The notes under the pieces are model-generated. The model worked only from the letters and a program-made list of their open reading frames with translations, made no database searches and was not told the DNA's origin. From Alistipes sp. (GTDB lineage Bacteria; Bacteroidota; Bacteroidia; Bacteroidales; Rikenellaceae): a stretch of DNA of 18,233 bases. Of this stretch, positions 1-7,181 are shown piece by piece. The stretch is taken from assembly GCA_031285485.1 (NCBI GenBank), contig JAITWC010000126.1, forward strand, positions 1-18,233. The letters are read 5' to 3'. The position numbers were made by a program, and so were the translations under genes. How positions within the stretch are numbered: the first letter of the stretch is position 1; each line of letters opens with the position of its first letter.

Positions 1-46
1 GTGGCAACACTGACAACTGTTGCTGGTCATAACTCTTGAATGACAT
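1..46 (-). CDS. IS1182-type transposase, N-terminal fragment (runs off the window)
   Basis: Reading leftward from an ATG at 46-44, the minus strand encodes MSFKSYDQQQLSVLP and is still open at the window edge. The pattern of an aromatic-basic start, then YDQxQL and LLP-like residues, is how many IS1182-family (DUF772-type) DDE transposases begin, usually followed by another Pro and a segment with a conserved His. Only 15 residues are visible, so the call rests on N-terminal resemblance from memory. The sequence between 47 and about 110 is AT-rich, unlike the GC-rich genes further right, which fits the left end of an insertion sequence placed just past the tRNA-Phe terminator. The alternative is the tail of an unrelated plus-strand gene (frame 1 closes at 37-39), which I think less likely. 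Confidence 0.5.
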   Translation of the reverse strand, partial: MSFKSYDQQQLSVLP

Positions 47-112
47 ATTCAACAACCTTTAGATCAACATCATAAAGATAATGATTATATGCCAAAATCA
101 CAAATAGAGTAC
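47..112. mobile_element. possible end of the insertion sequence (AT-rich leader of the transposase)
   Basis: This AT-rich stretch lies between the putative transposase start and the tRNA-Phe terminator. It has no gene of its own. An ATCAT...ATGAT inverted pair is present on the minus strand, but I could not define a terminal inverted repeat or a target duplication because the other end of the element lies outside the window. The boundary is inferred only from composition and from the neighbouring transposase start. Confidence 0.3.
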
Positions 113-152
113 AAAAAAAGAAAACCTGTCTCATTGCGTTTTGAGACAGGTT
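113..152 (-). terminator. Rho-independent terminator of tRNA-Phe
   Basis: An 11-bp perfect stem pairs 123-133 (AACCTGTCTCA) with 142-152, with an 8-nt loop. On the minus strand the stem is followed by TTTTC and a run of seven T, so it terminates transcription coming from the tRNA gene 27 nt upstream. On the plus strand the same hairpin is followed within a few bases by CTTTTTTT, so it may work in both directions and insulate the tRNA gene from its mobile neighbour. Confidence 0.9.
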
Positions 153-178
153 CTGCTCTTTTTTTGCTTCTAAATCTG

Positions 179-251
179 TGGTACCACTCGGAATCGAACC
201 AAGGACACAAGGATTTTCAGTCCTTTGCTCTACCAACTGAGCTATGGTACC
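179..251 (-). tRNA. tRNA-Phe (anticodon GAA)
   Basis: A complete 73-nt cloverleaf on the minus strand: acceptor GGTACCA pairing with TGGTACC, D-arm GCTC/GAGC, anticodon stem AAGGA/TCCTT with loop CTGAAAA (anticodon GAA), a 5-nt variable loop, T-arm CTTGG/CCGAG with loop TTCGATT, and discriminator A. CCA is not encoded and must be added after transcription; a CCA-adding-type enzyme gene lies at 16253-17656. A strong terminator follows, and a TAnnTTTG promoter sits about 100 bp upstream. Confidence 0.97.
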
Positions 252-353
252 TTGTTATTTGCCTCCCTTCGCTATTCGGCGACAGCCTGCGGGCTGACCT
301 GCTAGCTCTGGTCGGTGAGCCTCGCCACCATAGTGGTAGCTCGTTTGCGGGGG

Positions 354-384
354 CAAAGGTATAGATTATTTTTTAGCCAGCAAT
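354..384 (-). promoter_or_regulatory. promoter of tRNA-Phe
   Basis: On the minus strand a perfect Bacteroidetes -7 box TACCTTTG occupies 361-354. An ATTG (384-381) lies 19 bp upstream, matching three of four bases of the -33 box TTTG. Initiation would be near 347, leaving a leader of about 95 nt before the tRNA. That leader is GC-rich and contains small hairpins, such as CAGCC/GGCTG at 286-299. Confidence 0.65.
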
Positions 385-408
385 AGCGCCCCAAAAAATT
401 ATTTGCAC

Positions 409-416
409 TATCTTTG
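409..416 (+). promoter_or_regulatory. promoter of nadE (and probably the rseC-rnf run)
   Basis: TATCTTTG matches the Bacteroidetes -7 consensus TAnnTTTG and lies about 40 bp before the nadE start. I see no good TTTG -33 box 19-21 bp upstream (384-389), so this rests on the -7 box alone. It is divergent from the tRNA-Phe promoter, with the two -7 boxes about 50 bp apart. Confidence 0.55.
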
Positions 417-454
417 CCCCATCGCTTTAACCGTAGCATACGGAGTATTATATT

Positions 455-2038
455 ATGAAGATCGCCATAGCACAACTCGACTACACCATAGGTGATTTCG
501 AGTACAACAAACTAAAGATCATCGAGTCCATCGGTCGTGCGAAGTCCCTATATGCTGATTTGGTGATCTTTGCCCAGGGAGCCATCAGCGGCACGCCGGG
601 CTACGATCTTCTGCGCAAATACACCTACCTCGAACACTCGGGGGAGGCACTGGTCGAGATCGCCTCCCACTGCGACGACATCTCGGTTCTGGTGGGTCTG
701 CCCATACAAGGCGACGGAGGCACGGTGTGCGCTGCGGCCCACATCCACAACCGCCGCGTCGAACACTTCATCGGAAAGAAAAACATCCCCTCGCGGGAGG
801 AGAAACCCTATCTCGTCCCGGGCCGCGGCGTGAAGTATCTTCGAATCGCGGGCGAAAAGGTCGCTGTTGTCGTGGGCGAGGACATCACTGTCGAGCACGA
901 TTTCTCGCCCAACCTCGATCTGATAGTCTGCATCACCTCCCATCCATACTGCCGCGGCATCGTCGAGCGGCGTTACAACTTCTACGGCCGCGTGGCCTAC
1001 ACCTCCGGCCGGCCCGTGGTTTACGTCAATCAGGTGGGCGGCCAGACCGACATCCTGTTCGACGGTTCGTCGGCCGCGTTCAACGCCAAGGGCAAGGCGA
1101 TCTGCCTACTCAAAAATTTCGAGGAGGATATGCAGATCGTCGATACGGCCCCCGGCACACCCGCAATCCCCATACCGCCGCAGGACAAGACGGCCAACGT
1201 CTTCAGCGCAATCAAGATGGGCTTGGCCGACTACTTCCGTAAGAACGGCTTCACTCAGGCATGCCTCGGCATGTCGGGCGGTATCGACTCGGCCGTGGTC
1301 GCGGCAATGTCGGTGGATACTCTCGGGGCGCAGAACGTGAGGCTCCTAATGATGCCCTCGCAGTTTTCCACCGAGCACTCTGTGGACGACGCGGTGGAGA
1401 TGGCCGAGCGCATGGGCGTACCTTACGACGTGTTGCCCATAACCGAAGTCTACAAGTCTGTCACCGAGACTATGCTCCCCGTGTTGGGTGGCACGCGGTT
1501 CGACACGACCGAGGAGAACATCCAAGCCCGCATCCGCGCGGTGATGCTCATGGCTCTGAGCAACAAGTGGGGCCACACGGTGCTGAACTGCTCCAACAAG
1601 AGCGAGAGCGCAGTGGGCTACGGCACACTTTACGGCGACACTATCGGCGCGATCAGCATACTGGGCGACCTCTACAAGAGCGAGATTTACGACCTTGCAC
1701 GCTACATCAACAAGATGCGGGGTAACATCATTCCCGACAACATACTGCAAAAGGAGCCTTCTGCCGAGTTGCATCCCGGCCAGTTGGATAAGGACCGCCT
1801 GCCGACTTATGAAGTTCTCGACGCGATACTCTACCGCATGATCGAGAAGGGCCAGCACCGCGAGGAGATAATCAATGCCGGTTTCGATCAAGCTACGGTG
1901 ATGAAGGTTCACGACATGCTACTGCGCAACGAGTACAAGCGCCGTCAGGGCTGTCCGGTGTTCCGTCTGTCGACGGCGCCTCTGGGCAAGGAGTTCATCA
2001 TGCCGCTGACCAACAAATACGGAGGTTACGGGCTGTAA
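455..2038 (+). CDS. nadE: NAD+ synthetase with a degenerate glutaminase domain
   Basis: Catalyses the last step of NAD+ synthesis, ATP-dependent amidation of deamido-NAD+, in the cytoplasm. The 527-residue layout is that of glutamine-dependent NadE: an N-terminal nitrilase-like (CN-hydrolase) domain (about 1-235) and a C-terminal NAD synthetase domain (about 245-527). The synthetase half looks intact: P-loop SGGIDSA (274-280), NCSNKSES, the TLYGD segment and PSAELHPGQ. The glutaminase half keeps the Lys region (K108/K109) and the later FDGSS motif. However, the catalytic Glu of the usual FPE motif is Gln (FAQG, Q41), and the catalytic Cys of the usual CED motif is Gly (VGED, G141). From family knowledge such a domain should not hydrolyse glutamine, so the enzyme probably uses free ammonia; that is inference. 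It heads the run that continues into rseC and rnf; its stop overlaps the rseC start by one base. Confidence 0.95.
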   Translation: MKIAIAQLDYTIGDFEYNKLKIIESIGRAKSLYADLVIFAQGAISGTPGYDLLRKYTYLEHSGEALVEIASHCDDISVLVGLPIQGDGGTVCAAAHIHNRRVEHFIGKKNIPSREEKPYLVPGRGVKYLRIAGEKVAVVVGEDITVEHDFSPNLDLIVCITSHPYCRGIVERRYNFYGRVAYTSGRPVVYVNQVGGQTDILFDGSSAAFNAKGKAICLLKNFEEDMQIVDTAPGTPAIPIPPQDKTANVFSAIKMGLADYFRKNGFTQACLGMSGGIDSAVVAAMSVDTLGAQNVRLLMMPSQFSTEHSVDDAVEMAERMGVPYDVLPITEVYKSVTETMLPVLGGTRFDTTEENIQARIRAVMLMALSNKWGHTVLNCSNKSESAVGYGTLYGDTIGAISILGDLYKSEIYDLARYINKMRGNIIPDNILQKEPSAELHPGQLDKDRLPTYEVLDAILYRMIEKGQHREEIINAGFDQATVMKVHDMLLRNEYKRRQGCPVFRLSTAPLGKEFIMPLTNKYGGYGL

Positions 2039-2469
2039 TGAATTACGGGATGAGGAAGTTGTTGGAGCATAAGGGCGTTGTTAGCGAGGTGGGAGAGGAG
2101 GTGGTAGAGGTGGAGTTTGTCACTGAAACCGCCTGCTCCGGTTGTAAGGCAAAAGGACTGTGCGGCGTCGAGGAGGGCGACAAGCGGTTCGTAACGGTGT
2201 GGGAACCCAACGCGCAATACTTCGCCGTGGGCGAGGAAGTGATGATCGGTGTATCGGAGGTTATGGGAATGAAAGCGGCGGTCTACGCCTATATCATTCC
2301 CTTTTTCATACTGGTCGGAGGACTGTTCGCAACCTCGCTGCTCCACTGGAGCGAACTTACGCGCGGCCTTTCGTCGCTCGGTGTGATGTGTTTATATTAT
2401 GTGGGGCTGTGGCTGATGCGTAGCCGCATCGAAAAAGAGATCGTTTTCAAAATCCGTAAATTGATATGA
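2038..2469 (+). CDS. rseC: RseC/SoxR-reducing system family protein
   Basis: A small inner-membrane protein of 143 residues. Residues about 9-60 form a soluble N-terminal segment with a Cys cluster C33-x2-C36-x5-C42, as in RseC, where Cys residues are thought to bind an Fe-S centre or take part in redox chemistry. Two membrane helices follow at roughly 76-98 and 108-126. Its precise job is not settled: RseC affects sigma-E signalling and SoxR reduction in enterobacteria, while in Bacteroidetes it sits directly before rnfB, suggesting a link to Rnf assembly or redox sensing. The start is the ATG sharing its A with the nadE TAA stop; M5 is a possible alternative. The stop overlaps rnfB by 4 bp. 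Confidence 0.9.
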   Translation: MNYGMRKLLEHKGVVSEVGEEVVEVEFVTETACSGCKAKGLCGVEEGDKRFVTVWEPNAQYFAVGEEVMIGVSEVMGMKAAVYAYIIPFFILVGGLFATSLLHWSELTRGLSSLGVMCLYYVGLWLMRSRIEKEIVFKIRKLI

Positions 2470-3320
2470 GTGTTTTGTTATACACAATCCTGTCCCTTTG
2501 CATTTTGGGGATAGTGTTGGCTGTTTTGCTTTATTTCGTGGCGCAGAAATTCCGTGTGGACGAGGATCCGCGCATCGACACCGTGGAAGGCATGCTTCCG
2601 GGGGCCAACTGCGGCGCGTGCGGTTATCCGGGCTGTCGCGGCATGGCGGACGCTCTGGTGATTCAGACCGACATCTCGGCGTTGTACTGTCCGGTTGGTG
2701 GCGCGACGACAATGAAGGCCGTGAGTGAGTTTCTGGGCAAGGCGGCGCCCGAACGCGAACCCGAGGTGGCGGTTGTCCGCTGTGCGGGAAGCTGTGGACT
2801 TAGGGCCGACGGTAGCGGACCGGTGCGGGCGCGCCGCAACATTTTCGACGGGGCGCGTTCATGCGCAGTCGAGGCGGCGACTTACTCCGGCGAGACGGGC
2901 TGCTCGTTCGGCTGCCTGGGTCAGGGCGACTGCGTGTCGGTGTGCGAGTTCGACGCCATCCGCATGAATCCGGCGACGGGTCTTCCGGAAGTTGATGACG
3001 AGCGATGCACCGCCTGCGCCAAGTGCGTCAAGGCGTGCCCGAAATCGGTGATCGAACTTCGCCGCAAGGGCCCGAAGTCGCGCCGCGTGTACGTCTCTTG
3101 CATCAATAAAGACAAGGGCGGCCCGGCCCGCAAAGCCTGCGACGCGGCCTGCATCGGCTGCGGCAAGTGCGTCAAGGTGTGCGCGTTCGAGGCGATCTCG
3201 CTCGAAAACAACCTCGCCTACATCGACCCTGTGAAGTGCCGCCTTTGCCGCAAGTGCGTGGCCGAGTGCCCCACGGGAGCAATAATCGAGGTCGGATTCC
3301 CCGCAAAAAAAGAGATATAA
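2466..3320 (+). CDS. rnfB: Rnf complex subunit RnfB (multi-cluster ferredoxin)
   Basis: The Rnf complex couples electron transfer between reduced ferredoxin and NAD+ to ion translocation; RnfB is the likely ferredoxin entry point. An N-terminal membrane helix (about 3-26) is followed by a 4Fe-4S domain with C49-x2-C52-x4-C57 and C75 (the NCGACGYPGC motif). Further Cys at 106, 110 and 133 precede a series of ferredoxin motifs: C146/C150/C156/C160, C181-C184-C187-C191, C229-C232-C235-C239 and C258-C261-C264-C268. So there is room for about five clusters, more than in the short RnfB of gammaproteobacteria and in line with Bacteroides-type RnfB. It starts inside the rseC stop (ATGA overlap), which implies translational coupling, and rnfC begins 3 bp after its end. 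Confidence 0.96.
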   Translation: MSVLLYTILSLCILGIVLAVLLYFVAQKFRVDEDPRIDTVEGMLPGANCGACGYPGCRGMADALVIQTDISALYCPVGGATTMKAVSEFLGKAAPEREPEVAVVRCAGSCGLRADGSGPVRARRNIFDGARSCAVEAATYSGETGCSFGCLGQGDCVSVCEFDAIRMNPATGLPEVDDERCTACAKCVKACPKSVIELRRKGPKSRRVYVSCINKDKGGPARKACDAACIGCGKCVKVCAFEAISLENNLAYIDPVKCRLCRKCVAECPTGAIIEVGFPAKKEI

Positions 3321-3323
3321 GAT

Positions 3324-4673
3324 ATGTTGAAGAGTTTCCCGAAGGGCGGCATCCATCCGCCCGAAAACAAGCTCAGCGCGGGGGCGGCCATCGTAACGCT
3401 ACCCTTGCCCGCACAGGTGGTGGTACCTCTGTCTCAGCACCTCGGCGCACCCGCCGTAGCCGAAGTGGCCAAAGGCGACAAGGTGGTGGCGGGCCAGCAG
3501 ATCGCAAAACCAGGCGGCTTCGTCTCGGCGACGGTTCACTCGCCGGTGTCGGGTACGGTCACGGCTGTCGACGCACTCCCCAACGGCTCGGGCATCAAGA
3601 CGCCGAGCGTAACGATTGCCGTCGAGGGCGACGACTGGGCGCCGGAGATAGACCGCACCCCGAACCTCATACCCGAGTGCCGCCTCACCGGCTCCGAGGT
3701 CGTGACGAAGATCGCCGCGGCGGGCATAGTGGGTATGGGCGGCGCCACGTTCCCCACGCAGGTGAAGCTCTCTCCTCCTCCGGGGAAAAAGGCGGAGATA
3801 TTGATCATCAACGGCGTGGAGTGCGAACCCTACCTGACGAGCGACCACCGTGTGATGCTCGAACGCGGCGCCGAGGTGCTGGTCGGCACGACGCTGTTGG
3901 CGCGCGCGCTGGGGGTCGAGAAGACTTACATCGGCATCGAGAACAACAAGCCCGACGCGATAGAGAACCTGCGCCTCGTGTCCGCCGAGCTGTCGCGCCA
4001 CGTGGCCGGCATCGAGATAGTCCCGCTGAAGGTACAGTATCCGCAGGGCGGCGAGAAACAACTGATCAAAGCCGTCACCGGCCGCGAAGTCCCGTCGTGC
4101 GCGCTGCCGATCGACGTGGGCTGCGTCGTACAGAACGTCGGCACGGCGCTGGCTGTGTACGAGGCGGTGCAGAAGAACAAACCTCTCATCGAGCGGGTCG
4201 TAACCGTCACAGGCAAAAGCATCGCCACCCCGTCGAACTTCCTCGCCCGCATAGGCACTCCCGTGAGCGCACTGATCGAGGCTGCGGGAGGCATCCGCGC
4301 CGAGGGGCCGGTGAAGATTATCGGCGGCGGCCCGATGATGGGCCGGGCGATGTCGAACCCCGACGCCCCGGTCACCAAAGGCACCTCGGGTATCCTCGTC
4401 GTAGACGGAAAGGACGCCGCCCGCTGCACAGAGAGCGACTGCATAAAGTGCGCGGCGTGTACAACGGTCTGCCCGATGGGTCTCGAACCGTGGCTGCTGA
4501 GCCGCCTGGCGCAAAAGCAGATGTGGGACGAGGCCGAAGCCGGAGTGATCGTCGACTGCATCGAGTGCGGAAGTTGCGCCTACACCTGCCCCGCCCGTAT
4601 CCCGCTTTTAGACTGGATCCGCCTCGGCAAAACCGAAGTTAACAAGATAATCCGCGCCCGTTTAAACCGTTAG
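3324..4673 (+). CDS. rnfC: Rnf complex subunit RnfC (NADH/FMN-binding)
   Basis: A peripheral Rnf subunit that exchanges electrons with NAD(H) through FMN and iron-sulfur clusters; 449 residues, normal for the family. The N-terminus has the RnfC barrel-sandwich start (GGIHPPENK). The Gly-rich nucleotide/flavin motif VGMGGATFPTQVKL begins at V136 and is followed by LIINGVECEPYLTSDHR. Near the C-terminus are two 4Fe-4S motifs, C373-x2-C376-x2-C379-x3-C383-P and C412-x2-C415-x2-C418-x3-C422-P. The gene lies 3 bp after rnfB and 3 bp before rnfD, clearly co-transcribed. Confidence 0.97.
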   Translation: MLKSFPKGGIHPPENKLSAGAAIVTLPLPAQVVVPLSQHLGAPAVAEVAKGDKVVAGQQIAKPGGFVSATVHSPVSGTVTAVDALPNGSGIKTPSVTIAVEGDDWAPEIDRTPNLIPECRLTGSEVVTKIAAAGIVGMGGATFPTQVKLSPPPGKKAEILIINGVECEPYLTSDHRVMLERGAEVLVGTTLLARALGVEKTYIGIENNKPDAIENLRLVSAELSRHVAGIEIVPLKVQYPQGGEKQLIKAVTGREVPSCALPIDVGCVVQNVGTALAVYEAVQKNKPLIERVVTVTGKSIATPSNFLARIGTPVSALIEAAGGIRAEGPVKIIGGGPMMGRAMSNPDAPVTKGTSGILVVDGKDAARCTESDCIKCAACTTVCPMGLEPWLLSRLAQKQMWDEAEAGVIVDCIECGSCAYTCPARIPLLDWIRLGKTEVNKIIRARLNR

Positions 4674-4676
4674 ATC

Positions 4677-5678
4677 ATGGATAACAAATTAATCATAGCC
4701 CCCTCGCCGCACGTCTTCGCCCCGCGCGACACGACGCGCATCATGGGCGACGTGCTGTTGGCCCTGTTGCCCGCCCTCGCGGTGTCGGCGTGGGTTTTCG
4801 GCTGGGGAGTCCTGGCCGTAACGATAATCTCGGCGTCAAGCTGCGTGGTGTTCGAGTGGCTGATACAGAAGTTCCTGTTGAAAGGCCCCGCGACCGTCGG
4901 CAACCTGAGCGCCGTGGTAACGGGCGTGCTGCTGGCGTTCAACCTCCCGCCGACGATCCCTCTGTGGCTCGTGATGCTCGGGGCGTTCGTCGCGATAGCC
5001 GTGGCCAAGATGACCTTCGGTGGTCTGGGCCGCAACCCGTTCAACCCCGCACTCGTGGGCCGCGTGTTCCTGCTGATCGCCTACCCGGTGCAGATGACGA
5101 CGTTCGCGCCTCTCACCGCAACCCTCTCGGGGATCGACGCCGCAACGGGTGCCACGCCCCTCGCTCTGGCCAAGGGCATCCTGAAAGACGGCGGCTCGGT
5201 GAGCGACGTGATGGCGCAGCTCAACATTACCGACCTCGTGGTCGGGTTCAAGAGCGGCTCCTTCGGCGAGGTCGCGGCGGCGGCGCTGCTGTTGGGCGGG
5301 CTGTTCCTGCTCGTCCGCAAAGTGATAAGCTGGCACGTACCCGTGGCGGTTCTCGGCACGATGGCGGTGTTCAGCGCGATACTCTGGTTCGTGGCCCCGG
5401 CGAGCTACATGCCGCCCATGTTCCACCTGCTCACGGGCGGCGCGCTGCTCGGGGCGCTGTTCATGGCGACCGACTACTCGACCTCGCCCATGACGCACAA
5501 GGGCGGCATTATTTTCGGCGTCGGCATCGGGCTGCTGACGATCATCATTCGCCTGTGGGGGGCCTACCCCGAGGGGATGTCGTTCGCGATCCTGATCATG
5601 AACGCCGCGGTGCCGCTCATCGACAAATACGTCAAACCGTCGCGCTTCGGTGCGGCTAAAAGGAGGGCACAGGCATGA
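4677..5678 (+). CDS. rnfD: Rnf complex membrane subunit RnfD
   Basis: An integral membrane subunit related to NqrB, 333 residues with many hydrophobic helices. The segment TGATPLA (157-163) matches the flavinylation motif S/T-G-A-T, with T160 as the expected covalent FMN site. GGLGRNPFNPALVGRVF (115-131) and DYSTSPMTHKG near the C-terminus are also typical of the family. RnfD carries electrons through the membrane and forms part of the ion path. Its TGA stop overlaps the rnfG start by 4 bp. FMN attachment needs an ApbE-type transferase, which is not in this window. Confidence 0.97.
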   Translation: MDNKLIIAPSPHVFAPRDTTRIMGDVLLALLPALAVSAWVFGWGVLAVTIISASSCVVFEWLIQKFLLKGPATVGNLSAVVTGVLLAFNLPPTIPLWLVMLGAFVAIAVAKMTFGGLGRNPFNPALVGRVFLLIAYPVQMTTFAPLTATLSGIDAATGATPLALAKGILKDGGSVSDVMAQLNITDLVVGFKSGSFGEVAAAALLLGGLFLLVRKVISWHVPVAVLGTMAVFSAILWFVAPASYMPPMFHLLTGGALLGALFMATDYSTSPMTHKGGIIFGVGIGLLTIIIRLWGAYPEGMSFAILIMNAAVPLIDKYVKPSRFGAAKRRAQA

Positions 5679-6301
5679 AGAACACGTTACTGAACATGAT
5701 CCTCGTCCTCGGAGGGATCTCGGCCGTGGCCTCGGCCGGGGTGGGCTACGTCTACAAGATAACCGAGGGGCCGATAGCCGCGGCGGTCGAGGCCAACAAA
5801 ACGGCCGCGCTGGCGGGAGTGCTGCCCGCCTTCGACGCCACCACCCCCGCCGAGATGACCCTCGACGAGATCCCCGTCACCGTCCACACCGCGACGCAGG
5901 GCGGCAACGTGGTGGGTTACGCGGTCGAGACGGCCACCCGGCAGGGTTTCTCGGGCGAGTTCCGCCTGATGGTCGGTTTTTCGCCCAACGGCAAGGTGCT
6001 CGCGGTCGAGGTGTTGCAGCACGCCGAGACCCCCGGCCTGGGCGACAAGATGGCGGGGGAGGGCAACCCGCTGCTGGCAAGTTTCCGGGGGCGCAACCCC
6101 GGCGGGATGAACCTCGCGGTGCGTAAGGACGGCGGCGACGTCGACGCGCTCACCGCCGCCACCATCACCTCGCGCGCCTACGTCGACGCCGTGGCCCGCG
6201 CCTTCAACGCGGTCGTGCGGTCCACGGGCGGCGCGGGAGCGGACGCCGACGCGGGCGCGACGGCAAACACCCGGGACAATGAAACCCCCGCGGCGTTTTA
6301 G
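5675..6301 (+). CDS. rnfG: Rnf complex subunit RnfG (covalent FMN protein)
   Basis: One N-terminal membrane helix (about 7-27) and a periplasm-facing FMN-binding domain, related to NqrC. The flavinylation motif is DALTAATITS (157-166) with T163 as the expected FMN-carrying Thr. HAETPGLGDKM (116-126) is another strongly conserved family segment. The last 27 or so residues are low-complexity, rich in Ala, Gly and Asp, and look unconserved. The gene starts inside the rnfD stop. Unlike every other junction in the operon it is followed by a long gap, which carries a tandem repeat. Confidence 0.96.
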   Translation: MKNTLLNMILVLGGISAVASAGVGYVYKITEGPIAAAVEANKTAALAGVLPAFDATTPAEMTLDEIPVTVHTATQGGNVVGYAVETATRQGFSGEFRLMVGFSPNGKVLAVEVLQHAETPGLGDKMAGEGNPLLASFRGRNPGGMNLAVRKDGGDVDALTAATITSRAYVDAVARAFNAVVRSTGGAGADADAGATANTRDNETPAAF

Positions 6302-6345
6302 GACGCCAAACAACGGGGCGGGGTAGAGCCGACCGGGTTGACGGA

Positions 6346-6533
6346 CACAAAAGTTGTTTTGACGCTTGCAACGGCGTTGCAACGGGCACAAAAGTTGTTT
6401 CGGAGCTTGCAACGGCGTTGCAACGAACACGAAAGTTGTTTCGGCACTTGCAACGGCGTTGCAAGGAGCACAAAAGTTGTTTTGGCGCTTGCAACGGCGT
6501 TGCAAAGGGCAAAAAAGTTTTTTCGAGGCTTGC
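6346..6533 (+). repeat. 41-bp tandem repeat array between rnfG and rnfE
   Basis: About 4.6 copies with an exact 41-bp step. The palindrome TTGCAACGGCGTTGCAA starts at 6366, 6407, 6448 and 6489, and a decayed fifth copy (TTGC only) sits at 6530. Between palindromes each unit has a CACAAAAGTTGTTT-type module, varying slightly (CACGAAAGTTGTTT in one copy). There are no spacers between units. Each palindrome can form an 8-bp stem in DNA or, with a loop, in RNA. No TA dinucleotide occurs in the array and copies 2-4 hold no stop codon in any frame, so open frames cross it on both strands; since 41 is not a multiple of three I do not take these as coding. The rest of the 289-bp gap (6302-6590) shows no clear promoter. 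Confidence 0.95.
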
Positions 6534-6590
6534 TCAGCCCGCGCGAAGGACCCTCGAACCAAAGATAGACACACCTTAACTTATTTACGC

Positions 6591-7181
6591 ATGGATAAAC
6601 TTAGGATAATCCTCTCGGGGATAGTGAAGAACAACCCCACCTTCGTGCTGATGCTGGGCATGTGTCCTACGCTCGCCACGACCACCTCGGCCGTCAACGG
6701 CGCGGGCATGGGAGCCGCCACGATGGCGGTGCTGATACTGTCGAACATCGTCATCTCGCTCATCAAGGGCGTCATCCCCTCCAAGGTGCGCATCCCGGCC
6801 TACATCGTGGTCATCGCGGCGTTCGTCACGGTGGTCGAACTCCTCATGAAGGCCTACCTGCCCGAGCTGTCGAAATCGCTCGGCGTGTTCATCCCCCTGA
6901 TCGTGGTGAACTGCATCATTCTGGGGCGCGCCGAAGGGTTCGCCGCAAAGAACGGCGTGTTGGACTCGGCGCTCGACGGCGTCGGCACCGGACTCGGATT
7001 CACCCTCGCGCTGACACTCGTCGGGGCCGTTCGCGAGATGCTGGGCAGCGGGGCGATCTTCGGCCACAAGTTCATCGCGGGCGACGGAATGCTGATTTTC
7101 GTGCTCGCCCCGGGGGCGTTCCTCGTGCTGGGCTACCTGATGGTGGCGTTCAACAGGTTAACCGCTAAAATGAAATCGTGA
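6591..7181 (+). CDS. rnfE: Rnf complex membrane subunit RnfE
   Basis: An integral membrane subunit of 196 residues, homologous to NqrD/RsxE; with RnfA it forms the pseudo-symmetric core that binds an iron-sulfur centre in the membrane. The start IVKNNPTFVLMLGMCPTLA contains the conserved Cys (C25) of the family, and IPLIVVNCIILGRAEGFA holds the second (C108). The open frame extends upstream through the tandem array, but homology begins exactly at the ATG at 6591 (MDKLRII), so I use that start. Its TGA overlaps the rnfA ATG by one base. Confidence 0.96.
   Translation: MDKLRIILSGIVKNNPTFVLMLGMCPTLATTTSAVNGAGMGAATMAVLILSNIVISLIKGVIPSKVRIPAYIVVIAAFVTVVELLMKAYLPELSKSLGVFIPLIVVNCIILGRAEGFAAKNGVLDSALDGVGTGLGFTLALTLVGAVREMLGSGAIFGHKFIAGDGMLIFVLAPGAFLVLGYLMVAFNRLTAKMKS

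Noticed and set aside
1..39. End of a plus-strand gene (frame 1 closing at 37-39)
   Set aside because: Only 12 residues with no recognisable pattern; the minus-strand reading gives a transposase-like N-terminus with an ATG.
252..353. A second, degenerate tRNA or riboswitch in the GC-rich leader ahead of tRNA-Phe
   Set aside because: Small hairpins can be drawn, but no cloverleaf or known riboswitch core fits.
3167..4642. Long plus-strand open frame (491 codons) over rnfB/rnfC
   Set aside because: It is an alternative frame of rnfC, strongly Arg/Gly/His-rich, as expected for a shifted reading of GC-rich coding sequence.
6366..6590. 75-codon N-terminal extension of rnfE through the tandem array
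   Set aside because: The extension is translated repeat; RnfE homology begins exactly at the ATG at 6591.
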